Assembly: GCA_002205965.3 (NCBI GenBank)
Contig: NADL03000108.1
Span: forward strand, 124,001-188,000
DNA from: Kappaphycus alvarezii
Lineage: Eukaryota; Rhodophyta; Florideophyceae; Gigartinales; Solieriaceae
Reading direction: 5' to 3'
DNA: 64,000 nucleotides
Shown: positions 10,990 to 23,369 of the stretch, piece after piece
Position numbering within the stretch: position 1 is the first letter of the stretch
Layout of the letters: each line of letters begins with the position of its first letter
Program-made: the position numbers and the translations under genes
The notes under the pieces: generated by a model
What the model was told of the DNA's origin: nothing
The model's database searches: none
What the model saw: only the letters and a program-made list of their open reading frames with translations

Positions 10990-12400
10990 CTCGCTTTGCG
11001 TGGGCTATGCCATGCAGACTTTGTACTCGCTCCTTGGAACCCCACGCCCACATATGTTTTACTCATCCTTCGTTCATATTTGATAGTTCTAGATATTTGC
11101 TGTTTGCAGTTGTATTCGATAGAGATGCAACCACATTTGTCGATAATGTGGATGGCGTCGACTGGAATGCTACAATAGATAAGCTATGGGACCACTTGGA
11201 GGCCCTACTGCGCAAAAAGACCTAGCTCAGCACATTGCAGGATACACTCTTCGATATGAAGTGGAGTAAACGATTTGAGTATGTGTGTCCTTTCTGTGCA
11301 AGCTTTCGATGTGCGTCATAACATTGAAAATAACTATTTCAGACTAAATAATGGTCACGAGCTTCAAGGGGTGCCTTTCAGGACATTTGCAAGACCAAGC
11401 CATGCTTGTACCGGGGGATTACAACACTGTAATCAGAAAAATTGGATGGATTTATTCGGCGCAACAACTCTTGGATAGAGAGAGGATCAGATATATTAGC
11501 GAGGAAGGTTCTTTGAATGCGAAATTGTCTTTTGGTGGCATTGAATACATATAACTTGCTTCTACTGCAACCACAAGGGTAATGTGGTTCAAGACTGCAT
11601 AAGAAGTAAACAGGGCATGATGCGACGCCGCATACACATGGTTTTTGGAGGGGAAGGCTTTGGGGGCCCAGAACCCCAGCCGAGAAGTGACGGGAAGCCG
11701 AGATCATTGGAACGGCATTTCAAGGTTCAGCTTTCCACAGAACGATCACCAAAATGGACCCCGGAAAGCGAGATATTGGAAGTAAGGGTGCGTTTATATG
11801 AAATTCCTGTACCCAAGGAGGTTGAAAACCTGCACACATGAGACTGGCCGACCTCCCGTTAGGAGGCTATGCTACAGGATTCGAAAATCCTTTACGAGTC
11901 GGACTCCAAGCCGCTACAGACTCTGTAGGTGGGACGCGATTTTATCGATAAACACATCTTGCGCGAATCAAAATCGGCCAGGTACCCTTAAATTTTAGCA
12001 AGGATCCCTAGGTGTCGGACACTCGTCACCCAGAGACCGGCTGGACACAAAGCGATTTCAGCTGCCTGCCTCATCCCTACACGTGCGGGATGGGTGTCAT
12101 GATCCTTACGGGACATCCCAAGGAAGCTTCTAGAGGAAAGCGTTTTCACCCTTTAAATATTTCGCAGGAAATCGCTCGGCCAGTTTCAGACAACACAGGC
12201 ACTGTACACCACGAGATGCTTGCAATCAACGTTATCGGCCCCTTGAGGACCTGTCGAGGCAGCATGGCAGTACCTCCGGCATTAGTTAAAGTCGCCGGGC
12301 TTGCGTCCGCAGTAAATCCCATCAACAGCTCGTCTAAGCCTTGCCAAAGCTGATCGTATGGAAGCGCCAAGACGGGTCGAGAGGGTGCTAATGGAGGACG
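10990..12400 (+). pseudogene. Gypsy2 element, copy with most of pol deleted
   Basis: Near 11120-11225 the frame reads VDNVDGVDWNATIDKLWDHL, matching the gag of the Gypsy2 copy on the opposite strand (about 60.3 kb: SVHWNSNADELWDHLEARL). A degraded zinc knuckle follows in the region 11555-11600 (CNHKGNVVQDC, with N where His is expected), then GFGGPEPQ. The sequence then jumps directly to the C-terminal pol tail (LERHFKVQLSTERSPKWTPE), which in the other copy follows integrase. Protease, RT, RNase H and integrase are missing. Non-coding sequence from 11850 to 12400 matches 57300-56800 on the other strand and probably includes the LTR. Confidence 0.7.
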
Positions 12401-13240
12401 CTGAAGGCAAGCTTACAGTAGCCGCGGTTACCGGGCCTCAATGGATACTGTAATCGGTCCTCAATGGGTGCTGTACGGTGGGTCACTGTAAGGTGGAGAC
12501 ACTGTAAGATAGTTCTCTCGATGCACGAATTTTCGCCCACATTCGAGCGACGAGGTAGACGGTGCAGGGGGTTGACTGGAAAGTTGTGAGTCAAAGAAGG
12601 GGTCAAAGATGCAAGCACTTCGTGTAGTTCGTGCGACTAATGTGAAGGCGAGAGCCCGGAATTTTCGCTGCGAAAGATGCTGACCGGGCAGCGTTTAAAA
12701 ACGGATGAATCGCAAACCCGTCACGAGCATTCCGCGACACCCGCCGCTCGAGGACACTGCTGTAGAAGAAAGAACACTCGGCATTCCAGATCCAAAGACA
12801 GCGGCAACATCTGCAGTTGTGTGGAAGGGTTCACTGATGTGGGCTAGACTCCACATTGACGCGAAAAGGCTCTTGCAAACGGTGCAAAAATGCGTCGTTG
12901 GGGTTTGCTTATGCGTTCTCCGGTGCCGAGGGAGATTGTATTGAGTTTCAATGCCTTTCCACAGTACCACTGATGAACGCGCTTCTTCAAGTGCATCGTG
13001 TCAATGTGCATCTTCATGTGAGACTTTTGACCGCAACATGTCCACGTCCATTTCTTCTCGCCACGATGCGTAGTGGCAACATGTGCACGTCTACTTCTTC
13101 TAGACACGATGCGTACTGGCAATGTGTCGTTTGAGAGAATCTACTCGGTTGAAAGCCGTTGGGCAGGCCTGACTACGATAGTCTCGTCTTGCGCTGCGCT
13201 TTGAGAATGGGGTTTGATACAACAAGGGGTGCGGAGCAAT
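12390..13240 (-). pseudogene. C2H2 zinc-finger protein, broken (copy L)
   Basis: Reading the minus strand from about 13200, the fragments CPTAFNRVDSLKRHIASTH, CGQKSHMKMHIDTMH, YNLPRHRRTH and HFCTVCKSLFASMWSLAH look like consecutive C2H2 fingers (H-x3-4-H ends clear). They lie in different frames, so one or more frameshifts separate them. After the fingers come GSGMPSVLSSTAVSSSG and, further on, LASLTPSL. The same order occurs on the plus strand at 55.9-56.64 kb (GMPSLLSNSARASTSG ... LASLTPSL). N-terminal C2H2 fingers are known from R2/NeSL-type RLE retrotransposons and from host regulators. No RT follows here, so the origin is open. Confidence 0.55.
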
Positions 13241-13569
13241 CGGAAACGGCTCGAGGATTCCTGATGTGGTGGAACCATAACTTGTATTTCAATTGCTTGT
13301 TGCGATTTGAGTGAGATGGGTATGGCAATGTTGGCACCTGGATTCAATGGATCCTTCTCTGCATCCGGCAAAATGGAATCAAGGATTGAGGGGACCTAGA
13401 CATTCGGAATTTGGTCATTGGGAAAGTTCGACGAAACGGGTGCGGCCTGTATATCCTGAGGTTGGCTCGACAGCCTGGCCAGATTCATGAAGTCACCCGC
13501 AGCATCGACATCATCTGTGTGCTTGAGTTAAGTTGGTGATATAGCCGAGGCAATAGCCCTGAAGGAAAC

Positions 13570-13820
13570 GGTTTAGGTGCTTTACCCTTGGAAGATATAT
13601 TCGATCTATCCCATGCTTTTCCGGACAATTGCAATCGACTCAAAAAGGGTATGCCGACACAACAATGGGGAATTAACTACGCTCCCTACAAAGCCGCCTT
13701 CAGGCAAACCATCAAGCAGGCCGCATTGGGCATGACGGCTGCTGTAGCCCCGAGTGACTTGGATTCTGCAAAGGCGGCTGCAGTGATTGATGCGGGGGGG
13801 AAGGCCTGGCTCTGCTTTTG
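13570..13820 (-). mobile_element. LINE stub: family A 3' end
   Basis: On the minus strand ATAAVMPNAACLMVCLKAAL ends at a stop near 13690. It corresponds to the C-terminus SNAACLL of the full RLE elements. The 3'UTR follows: GGGAGCGTAGTT, then GTCGGCATACCC, GAGTCGATTGC, GGGATAGATCGAATATATC and the terminal part ending near 13570. This is one of the longest stubs and shows that the short repeats are LINE 3' ends. Confidence 0.75.
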
Positions 13821-14467
13821 CGGATAGAACGCGAAGGTTGATGAAAAGATGACAAGGTGGAAGGGGGTGTCGATTTGGTTCTTTAATGTTTGAAAAGTGC
13901 GGTTAGTTGGAAGGTGAAGTTGGGGCAGTGATAAGGGCTGCACGGGCTGCCCCGTGACATGTTGAGAATTCACCTTGGTAGCGAAGTGGGACACCGAGGG
14001 GGATTGAGCGTGGTGAGTGGATTGTTTACCTGGAAGTGCAGAGCAATAGGTTCCCTGTTGAAGCTGGGCAGTTTGAGACGGGAGCGAACTGTGTCAGTCA
14101 ACATACTGTGGGGGATGGAGCAGAAGCGGCAGATAAGGGCGCTGACGCGGATGAGCTTGGTTGTGCTGCTGCTGCTGAACTTGGGTGAGCGGAGACGATG
14201 GGGAGAGAGGTTGCTCTTGGTAATGAGGCAAAGCGGTCAATGTCGAAGGATGGGGGAGATGAGTAGAATTTTGTAGGGTCGCAAACGGGTGGCACACAGA
14301 AGAGTGTAGAAGAGATACTGGCAGTGTGGTGAAAAAGAGAGACGGTGCTGGGTGAGGGACTGCAATTGAGCGTGGGGAACGGAAGGCCTGATTGGGATCC
14401 ACGGTGGATGCCACTTTGGAAGTAATTTGGTGAAAGGGATTTTTCGAATTGGGCACTGGCGGAGAAG
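13821..14467. other. No gene; one short LINE stub near 13867-13910
   Basis: A piece with GGGGGTGTCGATTTGG, TTTAATGTTTGAAAA and a GTGCGGTTAG stretch resembles the LINE terminal motif. Its flanks (AAGGTGGAAG at 13853-13862 and GAAGGTGAAG near 13910-13919) may be a worn target duplication. The rest (14090-14300) shows proline/serine-rich frames on the minus strand with no known domain. Confidence 0.4.
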
Positions 14468-15725
14468 GGGGGGAAATTTGGGGTGTTTTTAATGCATGAA
14501 AAATATGGTCAGCTGTTCCCTGAGAGATGTCGTGATGGTAAAGGCTTACAGTGTAAAGGGTTGGGGGGAAGTTGTCAAAACGCTAAAAAACTGACGGGAG
14601 GCCATGCCAACAGGCACGCTGCATTGGACATTACTGCTGCTGCGGCATGACGCTGTGTTAAGATTTCTTTGACCTTTGCGTAGGTCTCCGTTGCCCTCGT
14701 AGCGACGTTGCGTGCGACGTCGGTTAGCAACGCGTGGGCGTCCGGGTGCCATCCCCCGAGGGTAGAGATAGGGACGGGCACTAGCATACTTCCGGCGGAA
14801 GACGCGATAAAGGACTCGTATCTTCTGTGTTTCGCCGCTCTTGCCGCGTTAAGGGAGGTGAGTGGGTTGAATGTCCTCAATCTCCTGTTCGAGGGCGCTA
14901 GGGGGTTGACGAAGGTGATATCGAAGAAGTCTGTTCTGCCAGTTCGTCCCATTACGCGAATATCGGGTCTTGTGCGGTGGACCCCTTCTCGCGGCTCGAT
15001 GACTGGATGTCGCGGCTTTCATGAGATCGCTTGCCAATAAACGAACCTGACAGTCGTGTCTTCGCGTCCTTCGCCCCCGTGTAAGCAGTGCAACAGATGG
15101 TCGCCGAAACAGTCGAGAGTTTCGGGGCAGTTCCGCTTGGGGCATGGTGTTTCCGGAGGGAAGAGCGGGACTTGGCAATAGTATTGGAACCATATTGAGA
15201 ATTCTTGGTTCAATGCTAGTCTCAAGGCCCGGAGATGGGGTGCAGTACACCCAATCTTTCGCGCCGGGGAGCCCCATGGAGGCACGGAAGGCCTGCCGTC
15301 TATTGTCGCCCACATCGATCTCCTCTTGCCCCCGCTCGTGGATGGCGTCCGATAGTGTCTTTTGTGATGGTGTTTTGTTTGAGCAGAGGGCACTAAAGGG
15401 GATAATCCTGGACTGGGAGCAAGAGAGGGAAACAATCTGGTGCGCTTCGACGAGTTCTCGGTACGTTGAGAGATTCGTAATTGCCGCTGGGAGGAGGGCT
15501 GCACACAGCCTGTTAGACGCTGCGCTGGAGGCGAGGAAGGCTGCAGCTGCAATCGTCTTCGCCGAAATGAGTCCAATTTCTAGTGATGGCTTCTTGGCGG
15601 TGATCAGTTTCATGGGCAACTGCAGTTCTCGAAATATGTCGGGGTCGAGGACGCCCCCAGCCAGTGTGCGCACACAGTTCTCCATCATTGCATCGAATAT
15701 TGCAGCGCCTTCCGCAGTGCAAGCT
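14468..15725 (-). pseudogene. RLE retrotransposon A1, 3' part (after Copia insertion)
   Basis: The minus strand continues the A1 protein at CTAEGAAIFDAMMENCVRTL (15.7 kb) and runs through GDHLLHC (zinc-knuckle part, about 15.09 kb) to the endonuclease core GRTDFFDITFVNPLAPSN (about 14.93 kb). It ends SNAACLLAW with a stop near 14575. Two frameshifts (near 15190 and 15030) separate the blocks. The 3'UTR runs to about 14468 and ends in the motif TTAAAAACACCCCAAATTTC. It is the same element as 21232-22985. The Copia element was inserted between VVPP and the following CTAEG. Confidence 0.85.
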
Positions 15726-15730
15726 GGTGG

Positions 15731-16286
15731 TGTGATAAAATTGACCAAATATTTTAATCTCTATCCCGGTGTCCTACAGTGATGCTGAATTGTGGAGCAA
15801 TATTTTTATTGAGGCCCACAATTTATATTTATTCTGAATCATCAAGGAATAATTTTATCTATATAAACTGGTGCTATTTTATGCTGAATTCAGTGTGAAA
15901 TAATTTTATCTCCTACAGTTGGGTTTTTATATTATACAGGCTATAATTTATTGAATTTATTCCACCAACAAATTATTATCTGGATGATTGCTTACCTGGA
16001 AAATACTTCAATTATTGTTGCTGAGCCTGAATTATGTATACTAAAATTATTGAACGGCTCACCTGATTTTTGTAGCAGGTTCACCCTGGTGTAGAGTATA
16101 AGTAGTCTAGGTTGCTAGAAATATTTTTACATCCTTGGGCTATCGAAATATTCCCCTCGATCACCTATCATTAAAATTGGTTTTCTATTCATTATTCATT
16201 CTAAGTCCAATTGCGGCATTTTCTTTATTTATTCAAGTTGGAACTACTTATTGTTACTTGGATCTACGTATCCTAATTTTTTTGCA
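15731..16286 (+). repeat. Copia 5' LTR
   Basis: It starts TGTGATAAAATTGACC and ends TTTTTTTGCA. A TATAAGTAG box near 16098 is a plausible core promoter, with the transcript starting downstream. Compared with the right LTR there are scattered substitutions and small indels (for example TGTGATAAAA against TGTGAAAA), so insertion is not very recent. Confidence 0.95.
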
Positions 16287-17215
16287 GTTATTGGCCCAGA
16301 TCGCCCCGAAATTCCTTCATGGCCGAAATTTTCATGCGATCTTTGCACGGTTCCTTGGACGGATGGTAAAGAACCTCAAGAAAAATATTTTGATGCTTTT
16401 CAGAAATGGAAATCTGTCCAGGATTTATTACCAACATCAAATTCTAATAAGGTTCCTGAGGCAGTACAAGGTCTTGTCTTACACTCACAGTTATTTGGAA
16501 GAGCTCTTGATATTTGTAAGAAAATTCCAGACACCAAAATTCAGTCTGCAAATGGTGCACTAGCGATTGCCAACGCTATTCATAAGGTGGATCCTCCATC
16601 ATCTATATCAAATACATTTCAGAAATTTTTAGATCTTTTCCATACTACTCGTGGTGATGAGTCTTTCAAAAATTTTGAATCACGGTTTGATACTCAAATT
16701 GCACGATTTCATTCATCTACTGGTACTTCGAAATTACCTGAAGCACTGGTATCATTTTTGCTCCAGTCTAATTCCAAATTTGATTCAAACCAGCGAGTAT
16801 CTATTTTGGCTGCTGCTTCTCCAAAGCATGAAGAAGCCGATTTGGAAGAAGGAAAAATCCTAGAATTAATCAAATATTCAGAAATATCATCTATTATTCG
16901 TGCATGTGATAAACCAAAAAATACAAATCAAATATATGGAAATTCTCAAAAATATATCTCTTCAAGTCAATCAAGTATTTCATACGGAGAAAAGAAAACT
17001 TTCAAGAAAAATAATAAGCAAAGATTATCTCCTGAAGACTTTGCTGCCTCAAGGCAAAATCAACTTGTGACCGATGTGGAGAAATTGGCAATTGGACCTA
17101 TGAAAAAGATAAATGCAAGAGTGCTAAAAATTATCACAAAAGTTCATCACCTAAAATGGGAAATGCAGAAAATATCAAAGACAAAAATGATTCTGGTTCT
17201 GTAACATTTCATATG
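16250..17215 (+). pseudogene. Copia gag-like protein
   Basis: A plus frame of 317 codons opens within the end of the LTR (16251) and is best read from about 16290 (PDRPEIPSWPKF). The middle (EKYFDAFQKWKSVQDLL, then SNTFQKFLDLFHTTRGDESF, and FESRFDTQIARFHS) has the helical, charged look of Copia gag. Toward the end a frameshift near 17070 removes the zinc-knuckle reading: another frame carries a cysteine-containing stretch (CDRCGEIGNW). An ATG close to the LTR border is present, but the true start is not certain. Confidence 0.75.
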
Positions 17216-18858
17216 GTAAAAACGGTGCTTGATTCTCCGTCAAATACGTTATACCCAGGTCCGTTACTTGATGATGGAGCACCGTATAGTGGAATGGGAT
17301 TGTTGAATTACGAGCACTTTCGAAATTTATTTTACCGAATGGAATGGAATTCTTGATGAACTTCCTGAATGTATCAAGGACACGCCCTTCTGGCAATACG
17401 GAAATGGCGACCACTCAAGCGAAAAAAGAAAAATGATCGGTTCAATATTTTTATCAGCTATTTCAGACAATGGAAATCAGGTTAAAATAAGGCATCTAAT
17501 AATCAGTGGATCATCTCAATGGGTTATTGGAAGAAATATCACAAGAAAATCAAATATTATTCATATGACGGACAATCGCATCGAGTTCGAGTCCGCAAAT
17601 AATTCAATCGATTCTATAACATTGGTGGATCATGGTCATCATTGTTATGTACCCGGAAATATATTTATACAATCATCCGAACCTATTGAAAACTCATTTC
17701 TATCAGCAATTTGTTCCAACAATATCAATACATCAAAAAATATATCTTGGGCTGAAAAGAAGAAAATAATTAATAAGGTTCACAAACATGTATGTGGTCA
17801 CTCAAATTATGATGATATAAAACTATTGTTACAAAGAAATTTTATATGGGACGATGAATGCAAAAAATATTTATCAAGCATAATTGACTCCTGCAAATTT
17901 TGGATGTCACAAAAAAACCATCTCATCCTCGTGCAGTATCTTTAAGCTCTATATCTCGCGGATTTAATGAATTGGTTTGTGTGGATCATTTTTTGTGGAA
18001 AACTTGGATATTTTTCACATTATGGACTCAGTTACCAGGTATTCAACTGGTTCAATAGTGCCCTCTTTAAGGATGGAAAATTGCATTATTGTATTGAGAC
18101 TCTCTGGTTAACACCATTTTGGGACCCTAACATTTAATGGGAGATCAGGCGTTTGACAATGATATTTTAGAAGCTATCTTGAGGAAAGAGGAATTTTTTT
18201 TGTCCTATTGGTTCCCGCCGCCATAACAAAAATTATATTGAGTCAAAACATAAAATATTGAGAGACATTTATATCCGTTTAAAAATATCCGATTCTTCTG
18301 CAAGTAATACGGTTCGTATTGCTCGAATGTTTCAAATATCGAATGATTTATATGGAAATGATGTTGTTTCTTCATACGAGCTTGCCACTGGTCACACTCG
18401 ACCCATCGATAATTCTGGTCCTCGAAGTCTACCAAATGATTTAAGAGAAGCTCATAATGAGCTAATAGAGGAAATTAAATCTTATTCTAAAATCAAAGTC
18501 TGTGACCGATATTCCAATTAATGCTGGCGATATTGTGGAAATTTTTATTCATCTACCAAATCAGAAAAGAGGATCTTGGTCATCGCCCAAACCAGTATTG
18601 AAATTCGACAAAAAATCTTATCGTCACAGTACCTGGATCCAATGGAAAATTTATACATGCGCAATTGAAGATGTCCGACATTCCGTTTCATCTAATGAAC
18701 TAGCATACCAAATTCAAAAGGCAAATGATTTATTGAATCAGTCTATTGAATATTCTGTGGAAGATATTTCTGATGAAACAAATATTACCGAAGTGAAGAA
18801 TGTGGGCGAAAACAATTTTGACGATCATTCTGATGATGGTAATTTTAACCAAATATGA
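17215..18858 (+). pseudogene. Copia protease and integrase region
   Basis: Near 17265 PGPLLDDGAPYSGMG probably is the aspartic protease active site (D-D-G-A). The frame 17433-17945 ends with the integrase zinc-binding part: HKHVCGHSNYDD, about 25 residues, then SCKF. Core fragments appear in other frames: CVDHF and FHIMDSVTRYSTGS (about 17985-18045), then GDQAFDND and IESKHKILRDIYIRL (about 18145-18285). Together they resemble the D, D and E regions of the integrase core. At least three frameshifts or stops occur. The stretch 18502-18858 is polar and acidic and matches the spacer between integrase and RT in Copia pol. Confidence 0.75.
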
Positions 18859-20470
18859 ATACTGATGTCGAAAAATATAATGAATCAGAAAGTGATGGAA
18901 ATTTATCAGAATCTAAAAACATATTATCTCTCGAACATGTTCCGATTGAATCTGAACTTAGTTCCCTGCACCCTGAAAATTTAATTCATATCCCTATTGA
19001 TGAAAATGATGGAATTGATGCGCATGAAATTGAGTTGTTACCTGGAACGGAATTGAAATCATCTGAACAAAAAGATCTGAGTTTTTATCATAAAAGGTTT
19101 GGATCTAAAGAATTTTTACTTCATCAAGCATCTGGACTTCCATCTCATATTATTTCAAATGCACAATACGGAAGAAAATAATTTTCTCACTACGTTCAAA
19201 AATTCATGTTTCAAAAATTCCTCCCGACTCGAATGTAATATCCAGTCACGTTTTATACAAAATAAAAATTTTGGATGATGGAAAATATTATTGCAAGGCT
19301 CGAATTGCTCCGCATGGAAATGAGGACAAGGAGAAAAATAATTTGAGAACTGATTCGGAATCTTGTTCTCCGATGGCAATTAGAATTCTCTTATCAATTG
19401 CTACAATTTTTAAATGGAATTTATCAAAGGTTGATGTGAAGTCTGCATTTTTACAATCTGGATCAGCATTACGAGATGTTTATGTGAGACCTCCTCGGGA
19501 ATGCTCTGAAAAATCCTTCTATTGGTTATTACTGTCTGCTTCATATGGTTAGTCAACGCGAATGCAAAATGGCAAATACACTCTGATAATACTTTCTTTG
19601 ACCTCGGATTGAAATCAGTCGTTTATATACCCCAATTATTTTTCATGAGTTTAAAAGGATCATTAATTCTGCTTGTTGTTAAATTGGTCGATGATATACT
19701 TATTACTGGACAAAAAAATTAAGAAGCAATTTATCCAAGATCTTGGAAAGTATATAAGCTTGGTACAATCGTACATAGTCCTGGATCTTTTATTTCAATG
19801 GAGTTAAAATCATGCAGTTTGATGACTATAAAATTAATGTCTCAGCTGATGAAAACTAAATGGACTGGAACCCATTCAATATCAAGAAATCGTCGAAAAC
19901 AACCTGATGAAGAAATGAACTCATTTGAAAACTTTGCTTTTAATTCGTTAAATGGTCAATTGTCTATTTGGGTATGGTTGCATCTCCAGTGTCTGCTTTA
20001 CAGCAAGTTATTTACAACAGAAAAGGTCAAATCCATTGGTTCGTGATTTATCTATCCAATCTTCTATGCTTCGGAATTTAAAATCTTTTGGTTCTACAAG
20101 CACGTATCGGCGCCCGGAAGTTTCTGGAAATTTCAATTTATCAGTTGTTGTTTTTTCTGATGCAGGAAAACCAGCCGGATCGACAAATGCGCAACTTGGA
20201 TGTATTGGTGGGTTGCTAATTGGCTCCTTAAATTGTAATTCAATATTTCATACAATTTATTGGCATTCACATCTATCTCGGCGTCCTGTTAAATCTATTG
20301 CATCTGGTGAAATATTGGCTGCTGGTGAAGCTATCGAGGAAGGAAAAAATTATTGCAGCAGCATACAGTACACTTCTAATATCAATATTCCTCTTCATGT
20401 TGCTGTTGATTCAAAAGATCTATTCAGCTCTCTATCTACTTGTCGTGTGCCTGAAACAATCTAATTCGAT
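18855..20470 (+). pseudogene. Copia reverse transcriptase and RNase H
   Basis: The frame 19271-19552 has KVDVKSAFLQSG followed by VYVRPP, the RVT_2 motif A hallmark of Copia. LLVVKLVDDILITG (19668-19710) is the catalytic box with both aspartates kept. RNase H follows in the frame 19952-20464: FSDAGKPAGS, SRRPVKSIASGEILAAGEAI and VAVDSKDL keep the D-E-D catalytic residues. Frameshifts near 19540, 19730 and 19950 and a stop near 20462 break the chain. The upstream frame 18855-19181 is an acidic spacer without motifs. Confidence 0.85.
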
Positions 20471-20678
20471 ATAATTTCGAAACGAAAATCAAGAAAATGC
20501 TATGGATACCTGGTTCAATTAATCCTCCGACCCGCTCACAAAAAAGGACAGTCCTGTATCTGACATGCTCAAGCTCCTTTTATTTGATGGATCTATACCT
20601 ATGGATATGAGTAATATTTTATCTCGGGATTCATCTCAGTCAACAGGATAAATTTAGTTCAATATTTCAAAGGGGAAG

Positions 20679-21226
20679 TGTGAAAATTGACCAAATATTT
20701 TAATCTCTATCCCGGTGTCCTACAGTGATGCTGAATTGTGGAGCAATATTTTTATTGAGGCCCACAATTTATATTTATTATGAATCATCAAGGAATAATT
20801 TTATCTATTTTACACTGGCACTATTTTATGCTGAATTCAGTGTGAAATAATTTTTATGTCCTACAGTTGGGTTTTTATATTATACAGGCTATAATTATTA
20901 CATTTATGCTACCAACAAATTATTATCTGGATGATTGCTTACCTGGAAAATACTGCAATAATTATTGCTGAGCCTAAATTATGTCTAAAAATTATTGAAC
21001 GGCTCACCTGATTTTTGTAGCAGGTTCACCCTGGTGTAGAGTATAAGTAGTCTAGGTTGCTAGAAATATTTTTACATCCTCGGGCTATCGAAATATTCCC
21101 CTCGATCAGATATTATTAAATTTGGTTTTCTATTCATTATTCATTCTAAGTCCATTGTGCATTTTTATTTATTCAAGTTCGAACTACTTATTGTTATTTG
21201 CATCTACCTATCCTAATTATTTTGCA
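20679..21226 (+). repeat. Copia 3' LTR
   Basis: It starts TGTGAAAATTGACC and ends TTATTTTGCA, followed by the GGTGG duplication. Solo copies of this LTR occur at 36.3-37.4 kb and 37.97-39.0 kb. Confidence 0.95.
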
Positions 21227-21231
21227 GGTGG

Positions 21232-22985
21232 CACCACCCGTAACAGGTATCCGAGCTTACAGACCCCGAAACAGTTGCGCAGGAGCTGGAAAGCGATATG
21301 AGTGTTCCCCAAGGCGATGATAATGTCGAGGAACGGCTTCAGGGACTTCACATGGCCTGTGGAGTGCTGCTGGGTGAACCCGTTGGTGCCAACCGGAGCG
21401 TTCAGGACAACTGTGCCCTCGCTGTATTTCTGTGTGAGTTCTCTTGGATAGAGGCGTTGCACTGACTCCAGTGGTGGAGTTGGCCACCAGATTCTGCATT
21501 TCGGCACTGCTAGGTGCAGACCCCGAGCTGTGGCCTCTGGCGATGACAAGATGTCCAGTGCCTTGCGGAGCTGGTCGTGTTTTGCGATGATGTACCCATC
21601 ATCATGGTACCAGAGTTGAAACAGCAGTTTGCCGAGTTGCTGTTCTTCGTCATCCCCTGATTTCAATAACCGTTGGATTTTGAGGATAACGGGGTGCAGC
21701 GCAAGATCGAAAAGGAGCCCACCGAGATTGTCCCCTTGTTGCGTTCCTTGCACGTTCCGGATTATATGGCTGCCAAACTTCAAGAAAGCGGGCTCATGTG
21801 CATAGCAGTATGCCACCCACGGGAACAGGTCGGGGAACTGGTGATTGACTGCTGCCAGGAAAACTGTCCGACTGAACAAATTGAATGCATTTTTGAGGTC
21901 AACAGTCAGCAATGCGTATTCGAAGGTGTGCCCGAACTTCTGTACGACCCTTCGAACTCCATGGACGAAGGTATCAGTGCCAGATCGGGTAGCAATGCCA
22001 ACCTGCAGCGGTTGTAGGTATTTAGCTGCTCTCGCGGAGGCTCTTGTCATCAGGTAACTACCAGTCAATCTGCGCAGCGTTTCTCCTACGGCTATTTGCC
22101 TTGGTGTCAGGTCTTTCTTGGCCAAAGGGGTTAGGGGCGCTCCAGCTATCCAAGGTGCAAGAGCGGCTGGGGCCTTGCCGGCTGCTAGGGTGTTCACCAT
22201 TTTAGACAAGGCTGCCAAAAATCCGGACGGGCCAGATGAAGACGGGGCTCGCAGAAGTTCGACGAGGTGGCAAGGTTTGAGATCAGAACCCCCCGCAGAG
22301 GAACCTGGTTTAAACCCACGAACAGCGCGGAGCACCTCCTTCCCCGTGAAGTCGCGGAAAGGCGAGATATTGTCTAGTGGGGTGTGGTGCGCTGCCTCGT
22401 CGTTGGGAGCTTGTTGCGGGTGCTTCGCGAGGAGTGCCTGGACGACCTCGGGGGTGGGTGGTAAGACGCCCAACGAGCCGAGCCCCTGTGCTGCCTTTCA
22501 ATATGCCCCCTCCTTGGCCAGTTTAGTAGCTCTGCTGATATTTACCCATTGCTGGTCGGAGATAGGCGGCGTAGCCGCAGCCCGTGGGGGAGACGTACTG
22601 ACGGCCTGTTCCCACAAAGTCGTGTATTGGCCGGAGGTCCATAGTTCTACCCGCTTTTTCATTGCTTCTGTGATCGATTGCGGGCGGCGTTCGAGAGAAC
22701 AGGAGCTGGGGAGGGAGATGTCCGAAAACATCACTGCCGGAAACAGGAATACTTTGGCAAATGTCTGCACCCTCTGGGGTTGTCCAGATGTGCAGGCGGC
22801 AACTGCCTCCTCCATTGTCTTGGCATACAACTCGGAGAGTAGTCCCCGGAATTTTGTTGGATATGTGCCATGACGGGAGTATGCGTTGTGAATATGTCTT
22901 GGATAGGTGGCAGTGGCTGTATCTCCGGTGTCGATGGTTGAGCGACTACCGCGGCATTTTCGCGGAGATGGAGTCTTAGGGAGGA
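21232..22985 (-). pseudogene. RLE retrotransposon A1, 5' part with RT
   Basis: The minus frame 22473-21217 (418 codons) holds a complete RT palm: motif A LLTVDLKNAFN, motif B GTQQGDNLGGLLFDLALHP and motif C LWYHDDGYII, with both catalytic aspartates. GFKPGSSAGGSDLKP upstream is the RT fingers. An N-terminal domain is read from about 22870 (IPTKFRGLLSELYAKTMEEA) to KLAKEGAY. There a TGA stop near 22500 interrupts what is GAYGKAAQ in A2. The chain reaches YLLRVVPP and is then cut by the Copia element. Without the stop and the insertion the RT would look competent. Confidence 0.9.
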
Positions 22986-23121
22986 GGTGTCATTTTTGAT
23001 TTTTGTGACTTTTGTGATGTTTTTGAAGTCTTTTTTTTGTTGAATTGTTATGCACGCGAGGAGTGTACAAGGTATGAGTGTTAGGGTTCAATTAGTACGT
23101 GGAATGTACATGCGTATTGTC

Positions 23122-23152
23122 AGCGAAGAAGAAGAAGAAGAAGAAGAAGACT
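23122..23152 (+). repeat. (GAA)n microsatellite
   Basis: A near-perfect run of about nine GAA units. It lies between the 5' end of A1 and the Tc1 terminus. Confidence 0.9.
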
Positions 23153-23369
23153 TTACCAAGCAGAAAAGGGGGGGGCTAGCGGCCCTCAAAAGGGAAAAAA
23201 TCTATCCGAACCAGGAACGGTTGAGTAGTCGTCGGTTGATCGCGACAGAAGTTCGTTATTTTACGAGCGAACTGATAATCGTGAACAAGCGATCGCAATC
23301 GAAGGCAGGGCTACTGCCTTTGCGAAGTGTTGTAACACGTACAGTACAATAGTATCGTCGGGATTGATA

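Larger units (their letters stand above)
15731..21226 (+). mobile_element. Complete Copia-type LTR retrotransposon
   Basis: The element is 5496 bp long, bounded by TGTGA and TTTGCA, with perfect 5-bp target duplications GGTGG at 15726-15730 and 21227-21231. LTRs are 556 and 548 bp. A purine tract AAAGGGGAAG (about 20669-20678) directly precedes the right LTR and serves as polypurine tract. Gene order is gag, protease, integrase, RT, RNase H on the plus strand, the diagnostic Copia order. All reading frames are broken, so it cannot be autonomous now. It sits inside the reading frame of the A1 retrotransposon, on the opposite strand, and therefore is younger than A1. Confidence 0.95.

Noticed and set aside
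15144..15782. 212-codon plus-strand frame
   Set aside because: Antisense shadow of the A1 endonuclease part, without own motifs.
22118..22873. 251-codon plus-strand frame
   Set aside because: It lies antisense to the A1 RT and N-terminal domain, which has clear motifs; the plus frame has none.
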